From contig NZ_MKZS01000001.1 in assembly GCF_001942495.1 (NCBI RefSeq), positions 1,944,266 through 2,008,265 on the forward strand: 64,000 nt of DNA. The letters are read 5' to 3'. The position numbers and the translations under genes were made by a program. The number at the start of each line of letters is the position of its first letter. Position 1 is the first letter of the stretch. Positions 33,627 to 43,428 of the stretch are shown here, in pieces. The DNA is from Moorena bouillonii PNG. Its GTDB lineage: Bacteria; Cyanobacteriota; Cyanobacteriia; Cyanobacteriales; Coleofasciculaceae. The notes under the pieces were generated by a model. That model saw nothing but the letters and a program-made list of their open reading frames with translations. It was not told the origin of the DNA and did no database searches.

Positions 33627-34361
33627 ATGGTTCACAAATTCATTTTCCAAGGTTCAGCTTACCTGTTGTCAGCATCCGTGATGTGGCAAATGCTTCCCGC
33701 AAAAGCCGGAATAGTACCTCGGAAGCATGACAATAGCAATGTTAGCACCTTCGAGATTGCTGGATTATTCGATGAGCTCCGCGAAATCCGTCGAGATGTT
33801 CGAGAGGTAACCAATACCATTCGTGAAGGCAGGCGTATAATCCAAGGCACACGCACCATGGTTGATGAGTTTGATCAACTGGGCGACGACCTCAACTCTG
33901 GACGAGTGGCACAGTCTTCTAACAATAATCCTTGTCGCAAAAATCGGTCTCAGAAATCGGTTGCTATCAATGAGCAGGTGATTTGTACCAAAGACGGAGC
34001 CTATGAGTTAAGTCAGGAATTGCGTAAGGTACTGATGATGACACAAACTCGAAACCTATATATTGATGAGTTTTATGGCACGTTTTTGGACAAAGTCTTT
34101 AATCGTCCTGTTGAGTTTATGTTCGAGAATAAGGAGGAGATGACCTTAGAGAATCTTACGAAGGTGCTTGCTCTCTATGATCAGAAACGGTGGGATTATA
34201 GCAAAATCACACAGATTCTTTTCTCTCCATCTACTAGTAAGGCTACTTTGATGTTTGGAAAACGCACCGAACCGGAAATTGTATCTGTCCCTGATTCCCT
34301 TGGTGAGTTTTCAGATTCCGTATTTAAAATAAAATCTAAGTCTCCATTGAATCAAGAATAA
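33627..34361 (+). CDS. Secreted protein of unknown function
   Basis: 244 residues; ATG at 33627. A short signal peptide (hydrophobic 7-26, LPAKAG cleavage) indicates export. Residues about 45-90 form an amphipathic coiled coil (DELREIRRDVREVTNTIREG) and one Cys pair (NPCRKN and QVICTK) could form a disulfide. The C-terminal half is mixed alpha/beta without a recognised motif. No family match was recognised. It stands alone; a strong hairpin follows. Confidence 0.65.
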   Translation: MVHKFIFQGSAYLLSASVMWQMLPAKAGIVPRKHDNSNVSTFEIAGLFDELREIRRDVREVTNTIREGRRIIQGTRTMVDEFDQLGDDLNSGRVAQSSNNNPCRKNRSQKSVAINEQVICTKDGAYELSQELRKVLMMTQTRNLYIDEFYGTFLDKVFNRPVEFMFENKEEMTLENLTKVLALYDQKRWDYSKITQILFSPSTSKATLMFGKRTEPEIVSVPDSLGEFSDSVFKIKSKSPLNQE

Positions 34362-34373
34362 CTTGACAGCAAT

Positions 34374-34428
34374 TATAGCAGTTCTAAATTGGATGAGTTA
34401 CTTCGTCACCGAATTTAGAACTGCTATA
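34374..34428 (+). terminator. 17-bp hairpin after the secreted-protein gene
   Basis: TATAGCAGTTCTAAATT and AATTTAGAACTGCTATA form an exact stem with a 21-nt loop, 12 nt after the stop. This palindrome type is also known as an interspersed cyanobacterial repeat, so a dual role is possible. Confidence 0.55.
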
Positions 34429-34502
34429 GCATTTACAAAGATGTCATGAACAATCTTGCTGATTTATCATAACATCAAAAAATAGTTATATCTCTTTACT
34501 AC

Positions 34503-34531
34503 TGTTCCCTGTTCCCTGTTCCCTGTTCCCT
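34503..34531. repeat. (TTCCCTG)n heptamers
   Basis: About four tandem GTTCCCT units upstream of the GST 3' end. Confidence 0.85.
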
Positions 34532-34578
34532 TTTTCCATCAATCCTATGTTTAGATCTCCAATAAAAACACTATAGCC

Positions 34579-35520
34579 TTAATCACTAAAACTAATTTGT
34601 GGTCCTTTTGGTACAATACCAGAGGGATTAATAAAGGGATGACTCTTATAATAATGCTGCTTAATGTGGTCAATATTACAGGTTTCCTTTACCCCTGGCT
34701 GATGATAAAGGTCTTTGAGATAATTCCACAAATTGGGATAATCGAAAATTCGTTGCCAATTACATTTGAAATGGACGTAGTAAACTGAGTCAAAACGTAG
34801 CAGAGTGGTAAACATACACCAATCAGCTTCGGTAATGCGATCGCCACAGAGATAACGTTGTTTACCTAACACCCCTTCCCAATAGTTAAGGGCATCAAAT
34901 AGTTCAGTTACTCCTTCTTCATAGGCTTGCTGAGTAGTAGCGAATCCGGCTCGATACACACCATTATTAATAGGTTGGTAAATGGCATCAATGGTTTTAT
35001 CAATCTCTTCCCGTAAATTCTCCGGATAAAAGCTGATATCCGACTGAGCAATCCCGTCGAACTCTAGGTCAAACATCCGAATAATTTCACGGGATTCATT
35101 ATTAACAATCGTGCCAGTTTCCTTATCCCAAAGTACTGGAACTGTCACCCGTCCGGTACAGTTAGGGTCAGCTTTGATATAAACTTCCCGCAGATAGCGA
35201 GCACCATTCACTGTATCAGGGATACAACCAGGCCCATCGGAAAATTCCCATCCATCTTTATCCATCAATGGGTCAACAATGGACAGGGTAATTGCTTGCT
35301 CCAATCCCTTTAAGGCTCGCATAATCAGAGTGCGGTGCGCCCAGGGACAAGCATAGGAAACATAGAGATGGTAGCGTCCAGAGGCTGGTTTATAGTCTGT
35401 GGAGCCATCAGCACGAATCCAATTACGGAACTTGGTGGGATTACGCATGAATCGCCCTTGGGGGTCTTGCTGATAGGCTTCGTTAGTCCATTGCCCGTTA
35501 AGGAGCATCCCTGTTGCCAT
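34579..35520 (-). CDS. Xi-class glutathione transferase (glutathionyl-hydroquinone reductase-like)
   Basis: 313 residues with the N-terminal thioredoxin fold and the diagnostic CPWA motif (YACPWAH, Cys58) of Xi-class/YqjG enzymes, which reduce glutathionyl-hydroquinones using the Cys. The later IVNNESREIIRMF is the GSH-binding segment and the C-terminal helical domain begins about 150 (YRAGFATTQQAYEEGV). Cytoplasmic. ATG at 35520. Full length for the family. It is monocistronic between repeat regions. Confidence 0.9.
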   Translation of the reverse strand: MATGMLLNGQWTNEAYQQDPQGRFMRNPTKFRNWIRADGSTDYKPASGRYHLYVSYACPWAHRTLIMRALKGLEQAITLSIVDPLMDKDGWEFSDGPGCIPDTVNGARYLREVYIKADPNCTGRVTVPVLWDKETGTIVNNESREIIRMFDLEFDGIAQSDISFYPENLREEIDKTIDAIYQPINNGVYRAGFATTQQAYEEGVTELFDALNYWEGVLGKQRYLCGDRITEADWCMFTTLLRFDSVYYVHFKCNWQRIFDYPNLWNYLKDLYHQPGVKETCNIDHIKQHYYKSHPFINPSGIVPKGPQISFSD

Positions 35521-35960
35521 AGTTTTCCTGTGATGGTATTTTTTTCATACTATCTATCGGTGAGGGAGTAGGGAGTAGGGAGTCGGGAGTGCATCGCTTA
35601 AAACCCTCTTTGCTTTTGGCTTTTGGCTTTCTCGGCATTGCTGAATCTTTGGATAAATATGAGTGGGGTAGGTATCCTGCCTGCCGGAAATTGTAACGGG
35701 CAAGACGCCCGTTCCACGCCGGATGCCCGTTCCATGCCGGATGCCCGTTCCATGCCTGATGCCCATTCCACTGCCCTGCTTGCACACCTGAGAATTTTTT
35801 TTGTATAGGGGCAAAAAAAGACCTGACGACTGGACTTAGAGAGGGTAATAAATTAGGGGATTACCTTTCCCAAGTAATAACAGGACTTATACAAGCACAT
35901 TAGGTGAGTATATAAAGTCACTGAAAACCTCTATGTTACATTTATCCCTAGTTAGCAATT
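35521..35960. other. Intergenic region with GC tandem repeat
   Basis: It contains GGGAGTA heptamers (35563-35590) and the tandem repeat at 35697-35772. No gene seen. Confidence 0.6.
35697..35772. repeat. Tandem GATGCCCGTTCCA repeat
   Basis: An approximately 18-bp unit (GATGCCCGTTCCACGCCG) appears about four times. Related GGGCAAGATGCCCGTTCCACC segments are near 37885 and 58315. It has no spacers, so it is not CRISPR. Confidence 0.7.
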
Positions 35961-37691
35961 ATGAAGCTAAAGCAGATACTTAATCAATTAAAATTTTCTA
36001 GCTTTTGGTCAAAAAAAGTTTCTGATAAAGATATTTATAAAATAGCTTTAAAACTTTATAATAACCGTAAATTAATAGAAGGCATATCTGATGAAAAACA
36101 TGATTGGGATAAAGCTCAAACAAAAGATAAAACTATTTTAACTAATCCTTTAAAATTATTATTATTTAGATGTAATCAGCCTTTGATTAGTATAGAAAAA
36201 AAATTTTTATAACCGGTTTTATATTATCTCCAGAAGTTAGCACTAATAGAAATTTTAGGACTAGTCGGTAATATATCTCTACTTGTGGGTGTAATTGTCT
36301 TTATCGCTGGTGAGGAGGATAGACGAAATAGTGAAATTTATCAAGCATGGCAAGTAATTACAGCAGCTCACAACCAAGCTGGCAGTGGCGGTAGAATACA
36401 AGCTCTGGAGTTCCTAAACTCAGAACCAAGACGTAATCCCTGGTTTTGGTTAACCTGGAATCGAGAAAGTTTAAAAGGTTTAGAAACTCCAAAAGCTTAT
36501 TTAAGAAAAGTTAAACTCTCTAATGCTGACCTAGTTAAAGCTAATTTACAGGGAGCTGATTTACAGGAAGCTAATTTACAGGGAGCTGATTTACAGGAAG
36601 CTAATTTACAGGGAGCTAATTTACAGGAAGCTAATTTACAGGAAGCTGATTTACAGGAAGCTAATTTACAGGAAGCTGATTTACAGGAAGCTGATTTACA
36701 GGAAGCTGATTTACGGAAAGCTAATTTACAGAAAGCTGATTTACAGGAAGCTGATTTACCGCTAGCTAATTTACAGAAAGCTAATTTACAGAAAGCTGAT
36801 TTACAGGAAGCTGATTTACAGAAAGCTGATTTACAGGAAGCTTATTTACAGGAAGCTGATTTACGGAAAGCTAATTTACAGGAAGCTGATTTACCGCTAG
36901 CTGATTTACAGGGAGCTTATTTACAGGAAGCTGATTTACGGAAAGCTAATTTACAGGAAGCTGATTTACCGCTAGCTGATTTACAGGGAGCTTATTTACA
37001 GGAAGCTGATTTACGGAAAGCTAATTTACAGGAAGCTGATTTACCGCTAGCTGATTTACAGGGAGCTTATTTACAGGAAGCTGATTTACGGAAAGCTAAT
37101 TTACAGGAAGCTGATTTACCGCTAGCTGATTTACGGGGAGCTTATTTACAGGAAGCTTATTTATACAAAGCTAATTTACAGGAAGCTAATTTATGGGAAG
37201 CTAATTTACAAAAATCTAATTTACAAAAATCTAATTTACAGGAAACTAATTTACAGGAAGCTAATTTATGGGAAGCTAATTTACAGGAAACTAATTTATG
37301 GGAAGCTGATTTACAGGAAACTAATTTATGGGAAGCTAATTTACGAGGAGCTGATTTACGGGGAGCTAATTTACGGAGAGCTAATTTACGGAGAGCTGAT
37401 TTACGGGGAGCTAATTTACAGGGAGCCAATTTACAGGGAGCTGATTTACAGGGAGCTGATTTACGGGGAGCTGATTTACAGGGAGCTGATTTACGGGGAG
37501 CTTATTTATGGAAAGCTCGTTTATGGGAAGCTAATTTAAAAAATGCACTTTATTCAGACAAAAACACATTGGAAGCTATGTGTAAAAAAAATTACATTAA
37601 CTATTATTGTACCACCATATTTCCTGAAAATTTTGACCCTAAAACTAGAGGTATGAAACTAATAAGAGATTTAAAAGATATACCTAACTAA
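35961..37691 (+). pseudogene. Membrane-anchored pentapeptide-repeat protein gene split by one stop
   Basis: The reading frame runs from the ATG at 35961 to 37691, interrupted by one TAA at 36210-36212. The frame is open on both sides. Codons 36213-36284, before the apparent second start, encode YYLQKLALIEILGLVGNISL, the beginning of a membrane helix continuing LLVGVIVFIAG, as expected for the middle of one protein. The N-terminal part (about 83 residues) is a cytoplasmic helical domain. The C-terminal part has about 68 pentapeptide repeats (A-[DN]-L-x-x), a right-handed beta-helix, up to the final FDPKTRGM. A GTG at 36285 could still produce the repeat portion. Function unknown. A sequencing error cannot be excluded. 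Confidence 0.78.
36882..37106 (+). repeat. Three perfect 75-bp units within the pentapeptide region
   Basis: GAAGCTGATTTACCGCTAGC begins at 36882, 36957, 37032 and 37107, each 75 bp apart, giving three complete identical units that encode 25 residues each. It overlies the general 15-bp repeat. Confidence 0.85.
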
Positions 37692-37966
37692 TACAACTAT
37701 TTGATAAGGAGGTCAACGCAACTTTCCCCATTGGAGTTTATGAGGTAGGCACCTGGGGGTTTTTCTGGAGTGCTGTCCAGCTTGTTTGGGATTATTTCAA
37801 TCGCAGGTCAAGACCAAGAGGGAGTAGGGAGATAGGGAAATGGGGAGAGCTGACCAACTCCTATCCTCCCAAAATATCAGGAACGGGCAAGATGCCCATT
37901 CCACCAACATGCCCATTCCAGAAAACTCTTAAAATTATTCCATTATTAAGCAACGCCCCTTTTTCC
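37692..37966. other. Short intergenic region
   Basis: 275 bp with a GGGCAAGATGCCCATTCC repeat. No gene seen. Confidence 0.5.
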
Positions 37967-39520
37967 CTAAGAAAGCTTGGTCAGGAATTCTAAAAATGTT
38001 TTAGTTCTTGGTGTTAAGAGAGTGCGGCGATAGGCATCTGCCGCTTTTTTAATTCCTTCTGCTTGAGTTGGATAGGGATGAATTACGCTGGAAAGCTTAC
38101 TCAAACCAATCTTATGGACAATTGCTGTAGTCACCTCAGAAATCATTTCCCCTGCATGAGTTGCCACAATAGTTGCTCCCAGGATTTGATCTGACCCCTT
38201 CTTATGGTAAATTTTAACAAATCCCTCTTCTTCCCCATCTGCGATCGCTCGGTCTACAGTACTAAAGGGAATTTTAATCGTATTAACATTAAACCCTTTC
38301 GCTTGAGCTTCATCCTCATACATCCCCACATGGGCAATTTCTGGATCAGTATAGGTTGCCCAAGGCATCACCAAGTTACTCAGCTTATATTTACCGAAGC
38401 CAAAGGGAGAAAATAGAGTATTCTTAATCACAATCCGTGCGGCTGAATCCGCTGCATGGGTAAACTTCCAGTCCATGCAAATATCACCAGCAGCATAAAT
38501 TTTGGGATTGGTAGTTTCAAGGTAATCATTCACCTTTACTCCTTTACGCTGGTCATACTCTACCCCGACCAATTCCAAATTTAACCCTTCCACATTGGGC
38601 GCACGTCCAGCACCGATCAAAATTTCATCTACTGTGACCGACTCTTCCAAACCAGTGCAGCTATTGAAGTGTAATGTCTTACCTGCCTCTGTCTTCTCGA
38701 CCCGGTTCAATTTGGCACCCAGGACTAAACGGATACCTTCTTTTAAAAAGACTTTTTGAACAATATCAGCGGCGTCAGCATCCTCTTTATTTAAAATGTG
38801 AGAACCGCGATGGAACAGCACTACTTCACAACCTAAACGGCGGAAAGACTGAGCTAATTCACAGCCAATGGGACCGCCACCAATAACAGCTAATCGATTG
38901 GGACGTTCTGTCAGAGAAAATACCGTTTCATTGGTGAGATACCCCGCCTCTTCCATGCCCTCAACTCGGGGTCGCACTGCTCTTGCTCCTGTAGCAATTA
39001 CTGCTTTCTTAAACTTGAGGGTAGTATCGTTTACTTCAATGGTATCATCACCGGTAAACCGACCATTTCCTAAAAATATATCAATACCATAGGTATCTTT
39101 GAAGCGTTGAGCAGAATCGTGATGGCTAATCCCTGCCCGTAGCCGACGCATTCGTTCCATCACTGCGGGGAAGTCTACTTCAATATTATCTGGAACTTTA
39201 ACCCCAAAGGCTGCCGCATTGCGCATCTCAGCCACTACCCGAGATGACCGAATCAAACACTTGGAGGGGACACAACCTACATTTAAACAATCCCCACCCA
39301 TCAAATGCCGTTCAATCAACGCCACCTTCAAACCAACACCAATACCTGCTGCACCTGCTGCTGTAACTAATCCAGCTGTACCAGCACCAATGACCACCAG
39401 GTCATAACAATCAACAGGTTTCGGATTAACCCAATCCCCTGGATGAACATAGTTAACCAACCTCTGGTTATACTCATCCATGGGTGGAACAATAACTCTT
39501 TGATATTGAGAACTTGACAT
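37967..39520 (-). CDS. Mercuric reductase-like flavoprotein disulfide oxidoreductase
   Basis: 517 residues. GAGTAG (45-50) binds FAD and the redox-active disulfide is Cys78/Cys83 in GGDCLNVGCVPSK. NAD(P)H site near IGGGPIGCELAQ; second FAD contact near YAAGDICMDW; C-terminal dimer motif HPYPTQAEG contains the active His. Cyanobacterial genes of this group are annotated as mercuric reductase (slr1849-type), but no N-terminal HMA domain or C-terminal vicinal Cys pair is present, and the natural substrate is uncertain. Same orientation as the TVP38 gene upstream (366 bp), a common pairing in cyanobacteria. Confidence 0.88.
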   Translation of the reverse strand: MSSSQYQRVIVPPMDEYNQRLVNYVHPGDWVNPKPVDCYDLVVIGAGTAGLVTAAGAAGIGVGLKVALIERHLMGGDCLNVGCVPSKCLIRSSRVVAEMRNAAAFGVKVPDNIEVDFPAVMERMRRLRAGISHHDSAQRFKDTYGIDIFLGNGRFTGDDTIEVNDTTLKFKKAVIATGARAVRPRVEGMEEAGYLTNETVFSLTERPNRLAVIGGGPIGCELAQSFRRLGCEVVLFHRGSHILNKEDADAADIVQKVFLKEGIRLVLGAKLNRVEKTEAGKTLHFNSCTGLEESVTVDEILIGAGRAPNVEGLNLELVGVEYDQRKGVKVNDYLETTNPKIYAAGDICMDWKFTHAADSAARIVIKNTLFSPFGFGKYKLSNLVMPWATYTDPEIAHVGMYEDEAQAKGFNVNTIKIPFSTVDRAIADGEEEGFVKIYHKKGSDQILGATIVATHAGEMISEVTTAIVHKIGLSKLSSVIHPYPTQAEGIKKAADAYRRTLLTPRTKTFLEFLTKLS

Positions 39521-39565
39521 TTATAATAACTCCTTTGATAGTTCAAAATTAAATTATTTTTTTAG

Positions 39566-39886
39566 GGAGCAGGGAGCAGGGAGCAGGGAGCAGGGAGTAG
39601 GGAGTAGGGAGTAGGGAGTAGGGAATCGGGAGTAGGGAATCGGGAATCGGGAATCGGGAACAAAAATTTACGGATCTCTATAACCTTTAACCTTCTAACC
39701 TTTAACCTTAAACTTCCTAACCTTTAACCTTGGCCTTTGGCCACGCTACGCGAACAACCTTAAACTTCCTAACCTTTAACCTTTAACTTCCTAACCTTGG
39801 CCTTTGGCCACGCTACGCGAACAACCTCCTAACTTTCAACCTCCTAACTTTCAACTTGCAACCTTCAACCTTTAACCTTTAACCTT
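39566..39886. repeat. Heptamer arrays between the flavoprotein and TVP38 genes
   Basis: Three types in a row: GGGAGCA/GGGAGTA (39566-39620), GGAATCG (39618-39660) and AACCTTT/CCTAACT (39680-39886), broken by GGCCACGCTACGCGAACAAC palindromes. No gene. Confidence 0.9.
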
Positions 39887-40699
39887 CTAAACTGTCTCTT
39901 TGGAAACGCTTTTGTCTAAAGCTTTCTTAGCTACATTAGTGACATAAAGTGTGACCGCAACAGTAGCGATAAAACCAATAATCCGAATTGCCCACTGGAC
40001 AGTCGGATTGGTGGGTGCGTCACCACCACCGATCATGGCCAGGTCTCCAGCCAGAGAACCGATGTAAACGTACATGACTGTTCCTGGAATCATGCCAATG
40101 GAGCCTAAGACGTAGTCTTTCAGAGAAACCCCAGTTAGACCATAGGCATAGTTTAAGAGGTTGAAGGGAAATACAGGAGAGAGTCGAGTCAACAGCACTA
40201 TTTTGAATCCTTCCTGACCTACTGCTTCATCAATGGCACTAAACTTGTCATTGCCAGCAATTTTTTGAGCAATCCAGTCCCTAGCTAGATAACGCCCAAC
40301 CAGAAAAGCAGCCGTGGCTCCGATAGTGGCTCCGATGAACACATAGATTGAGCCTAAGACAACACCAAATACTACCCCAGCCCCTAGGGTAAGGATAGAC
40401 CCAGGCAAAAATGCTACGGCAGCAATGATATAGATTGCGATAAATGCGATCGCTCCGATGGGTCCTAGACTATCAATCCACTGCAAAGCATTGCGCAATA
40501 TTTCTTGGGGATTGAATCCTCCACTACTAGCGGATTCCTGTGCCAAACTAGGCTCAGCATGTACCACCAGTACCATCACCATTGCCAGTAATGTTAATGA
40601 AACTAACTTTAAACCCTTCATGACCTTTCGGGGATGAGATTGACTGCTTCTTCTTGTACTTATCATGAGTTGGGACCGTTGCAATTCAACTTGAGACAT
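39887..40699 (-). CDS. TVP38/TMEM64 family membrane protein
   Basis: About 270 residues from the ATG at 40699. It has a signal-like hydrophobic segment (GLKLVSLTLLAMVMVL) ending near LAQE and the DedA/SNARE-associated core with LPGSILTLGAGVVFG, FLVGRYLARDWI and LTRLSPVFPFNLLNYAYGLT, including the conserved R-x-x-P. In E. coli, DedA proteins affect membrane lipid scrambling and proton motive force; cyanobacterial paralogues are poorly characterised. It is upstream of the mercuric reductase-like gene, same strand. Confidence 0.85.
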   Translation of the reverse strand: MSQVELQRSQLMISTRRSSQSHPRKVMKGLKLVSLTLLAMVMVLVVHAEPSLAQESASSGGFNPQEILRNALQWIDSLGPIGAIAFIAIYIIAAVAFLPGSILTLGAGVVFGVVLGSIYVFIGATIGATAAFLVGRYLARDWIAQKIAGNDKFSAIDEAVGQEGFKIVLLTRLSPVFPFNLLNYAYGLTGVSLKDYVLGSIGMIPGTVMYVYIGSLAGDLAMIGGGDAPTNPTVQWAIRIIGFIATVAVTLYVTNVAKKALDKSVSKETV

Positions 40700-41716
40700 A
40701 GTAATCAAATTATCTACAGATCTGGTTATCTAAAATGGCTTGTTTGGTGATGAAATTAACAAAAGTGTATAAGTTTATAGGTAAGCTATCAGCTAATGCG
40801 CTACTTGAGATGCTACTTGAGGTGCTATCAGCTTATCCCCTACATTGGTTTAATCTCTGTTACCTCAGCTGACGGCTGACTTCTGACCGCTGACGGCTGA
40901 CGGCTGACGGCTGAGGCCAGTTATGGATTCAGCCTTGAGCCTAGGGCGATCAGCTTTCTAGAGAGTGGCCAACAAACAATTGCAGTATCAATTGCTTGTT
41001 GATGATCATCATACAATAGTTTTTAGGAGCTAAAGCTAGTTAAAATAATTTAAATTTAATAAGAATTATTTTGGTATATTTTCATGTTAAATTTAGCTGA
41101 TACTCAGCAAAAAATCAGGTTTATTAATATAGCTGATATTAACTATAAAAAATTAGATTATAGATTAATTTTGTGACAAAGTAACAGCAGCTATAAAAAC
41201 AGTTGTTTTTAAGTTATAGCAAAAATTAACTAGTTCAGCTAAATTAAAGCTAAATTTAAAGTTATGGGGGGTATAAGTCACAATCCTATTAGATACTGAT
41301 GATAGTCAGGAGTTGCCCAGTAAATCTACATAGCTGTAGCAGTTTTTATTAATGCATCCTAGTAGTTATAGGGTTGGTTGACAAGTTTTGCCTAAGAGGA
41401 TATCTGAAAAGTTTTTTGATACTGAATTTTGCCCCCCTAGCCCCCCAACTTTGGGGGGAACAAGAGTCCATTTGCTTCTAAAAGTCCCCCAAAATTGGGG
41501 GACCAACGGGGGCTTGGATGTAGCAAATGAGACTTCTCAGACAACCTCTAAGTCCTGTAGCTGTGAAAACCTTTCCTTAGCAGGATTATTACAGAAGGAT
41601 ACTAAGGGATTGAGGAAACAAAAAAAAATAGTTTTTTTTAATAAAATTTTACTCGATTGGATTGCAAAACTAAAAAAATACTGCTATACTTTCCGTAAAA
41701 GCTTGATTTACAAGAC
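40700..41716. other. A/T-rich intergenic region with a MITE
   Basis: It holds a CTGACGGCTGACGGCTGA repeat near 40890-40912, A/T-rich DNA from about 41000 to 41270, the Family-A MITE (41395-41549) and the leader of the coiled-coil gene. No gene seen in the first 690 bp. Confidence 0.6.
41395..41549. mobile_element. Family-A MITE, copy 2 (155 bp)
   Basis: It differs from 23845-23999 at one position by eye. It is flanked by TA on both sides (CCTA before, TAAG after), compatible with a TA target duplication. It is upstream of the coiled-coil/HTH gene, so an ORF here (41388-41726) is artefactual. Confidence 0.8.
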
Positions 41717-42433
41717 ATGCAACTGACAACCATGAATCTTAAATCTGCTCAAGAAGACCATATTAATTGGATAAAAACTCAGCTAGAACAAACCCAGCGA
41801 GAACTTACTGAAGCAGAAGCAAACCTGGTTGAGGTAAAGGCTTTAGTGGAGCAAAAACGGGCAAACGTTGCCTATTATCAGAATAAGCTTGAAGCCGAAC
41901 TATCCAGCAACGATATTGCAGCGGAAAACGATATTGCAGCGGAAAACGATATTGCAGCGGAAAACGATATTGCAGCGGAAATATCGAGTGCTTTCCGGGA
42001 ACTTGAGGTTAATGCTAATCATTTATCTGAACAAGCTCCCACTGTGAATTCAAGTGGCAATGTCGGTCAAGTAACTTTTGTTGATGAGGAATTAGAAGAG
42101 GAATCCTTTGAAGAAAACCAAAGGGAAAACCAAGACGATGAGGAGGGTAACAAGCGCAATCCCAGAGATATGTTATATCCAGAATTTAGAGGTAAAACAT
42201 TCGGGGAAGCGGTAGAGATTATCTTAGATAAATTCGCGGCTCCGGTTAACCGAAAACAGATTGCCAGCAGACTCTTTGATGCCAAATCTGAGCATGAACA
42301 ACTCCGTGCTACAAACTCCTTAGCTAACCAATTGCATCAAGGTGTAAAAGAAGGGAGATGGAAGAAAGTGGGACGAGGTCTTTTTGCTTCTAATTCTTTC
42401 CAGGAGCAAGTAAGTGATGAAATTAATAACTAA
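41717..42433 (+). CDS. Coiled-coil protein with C-terminal HTH of HARE type
   Basis: 238 residues. Residues 5-65 form an Asp/Glu/Gln coiled coil (LEQTQRELTEAEANLVEVK). Next come four copies of a six-residue AENDIA unit encoded by an 18-bp repeat (41909-41982). An acidic linker (120-145) is followed by about 150-230, which looks like a HARE-type winged HTH: FGEAVEIILDKFAAPVNRKQIAS...LANQLHQGVKEGRWKKVGRGLFA. HARE-HTH domains occur beside restriction and DNA-modification proteins, so a DNA-end or methylation role is possible but inferred. The neighbour downstream is xisH. ATG at 41717 or 41732. Confidence 0.6.
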   Translation: MQLTTMNLKSAQEDHINWIKTQLEQTQRELTEAEANLVEVKALVEQKRANVAYYQNKLEAELSSNDIAAENDIAAENDIAAENDIAAEISSAFRELEVNANHLSEQAPTVNSSGNVGQVTFVDEELEEESFEENQRENQDDEEGNKRNPRDMLYPEFRGKTFGEAVEIILDKFAAPVNRKQIASRLFDAKSEHEQLRATNSLANQLHQGVKEGRWKKVGRGLFASNSFQEQVSDEINN

Positions 42434-42604
42434 AATTAATAACTAAGAGTTTTAGGTTCAGATCTCTTTTGCCTGGAAAATGCTCTCATATCAGGAGTGA
42501 TCGAAATCGAAACCGTACTTGACCCAATTAACCCATAAAAAAGCTGATTCGCTTTTTGCTAACCTATATAATAGACGTTTGTTGACACCTGTACCTATTT
42601 CCCC

Positions 42605-43021
42605 ATGTCTGCTAAGGATCAATTCCATGATCTAGTTAAGGATGCTCTAATCAATGACGGTTGGATCATTACTCACGATCCTTATCGCATTGATCTGGGT
42701 TTTACCGATCTCTACATTGATTTGGGGGCAGAACGCCTGATTGCTGCTGAACGCAATAATGAAAAAATAGCTATTGAAGTTAAAAGCTTTCTATCAACTT
42801 CAAGAATTTCAGAATTCCATGGTGCAATTGGGCAGTTTATTAACTATCGTCTTGCCTTAGAAGATGAGGAGCCTGATCGAACACTTCATCTTGCGGTTCC
42901 TAACACTATTTACAGTGCTTTTTTCAGTTATCCCTTCATACAAAAGTCGATCAAGCGTAATCAGGTTCCTATTGCAGTTTATGATATTTCGCAACCCAGG
43001 ATTACTCAATGGATAAACTAG
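42605..43021 (+). CDS. xisH: XisH family protein (pair 1)
   Basis: 138 residues. A small PD-(D/E)XK-like protein with the XisH pattern: KDQFHDLVKDALINDGW, then acidic IDLGAERLIAAE and EVK (Glu58, Lys60). The family takes its name from the fdxN excision element of Anabaena, where XisH and XisI assist XisF recombinase, but homologues are usually far from such elements. It overlaps the next gene by 13 bp (43009-43021), so expression is coupled. The start is ATG at 42605 after CCCC. Confidence 0.85.
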   Translation: MSAKDQFHDLVKDALINDGWIITHDPYRIDLGFTDLYIDLGAERLIAAERNNEKIAIEVKSFLSTSRISEFHGAIGQFINYRLALEDEEPDRTLHLAVPNTIYSAFFSYPFIQKSIKRNQVPIAVYDISQPRITQWIN

Positions 43022-43347
43022 AGGTATATCGACAGCACATTCAGGACTTGCTTAAAAAACGCGCCAGTATTAAGTCGGCGAATCCGGCTATGGAAACCCA
43101 GCTCATTTTTGATACCGAACGGGATCATTACCAGATGGTTCATACCGGTTGGAAAAATAACACCACACGTATTTATGGGTGTTCTGTACATGTCGATATT
43201 AAAGATGGCAAGATTTGGATACAGCATGATGGGTCGGAGATTGCGATCGCAGATCAGTTAGTTGAGCTAGGGGTACCAAAGCAGGATATTGTCTTGGCCT
43301 ATCAGGCACCCATAATGAGGCAGTATACCGAGTTTGCCGTGGGGTGA
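43009..43347 (+). CDS. xisI: XisI family protein (pair 1)
   Basis: 112 residues with the XisI signature FDTERDHYQMVHTGW, DIKDGKIWIQHDGSEI, DQLVELGV and the end MRQYTEFAVG. Always partnered with XisH; the pair may form a complex. Its first codons overlap the xisH end. Intact. Confidence 0.88.
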   Translation: MDKLEVYRQHIQDLLKKRASIKSANPAMETQLIFDTERDHYQMVHTGWKNNTTRIYGCSVHVDIKDGKIWIQHDGSEIAIADQLVELGVPKQDIVLAYQAPIMRQYTEFAVG

Positions 43348-43428
43348 GCCCATAAGCTGAACGCGCACGCGTGGGCGTAGCGCATTAGCTGATAGCTTTC
43401 CTTGATTCCTTGATCTGAGGCTTTTGAT

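Noticed and set aside
35697..35772. Regular repeats that might be a CRISPR array
   Set aside because: Units are contiguous with no unique spacers, and there are no cas genes nearby.
41388..41726. 112-codon ORF upstream of the coiled-coil gene
   Set aside because: It is the same MITE read through; the identical DNA in the arsM-arsS gap shows no separate gene.
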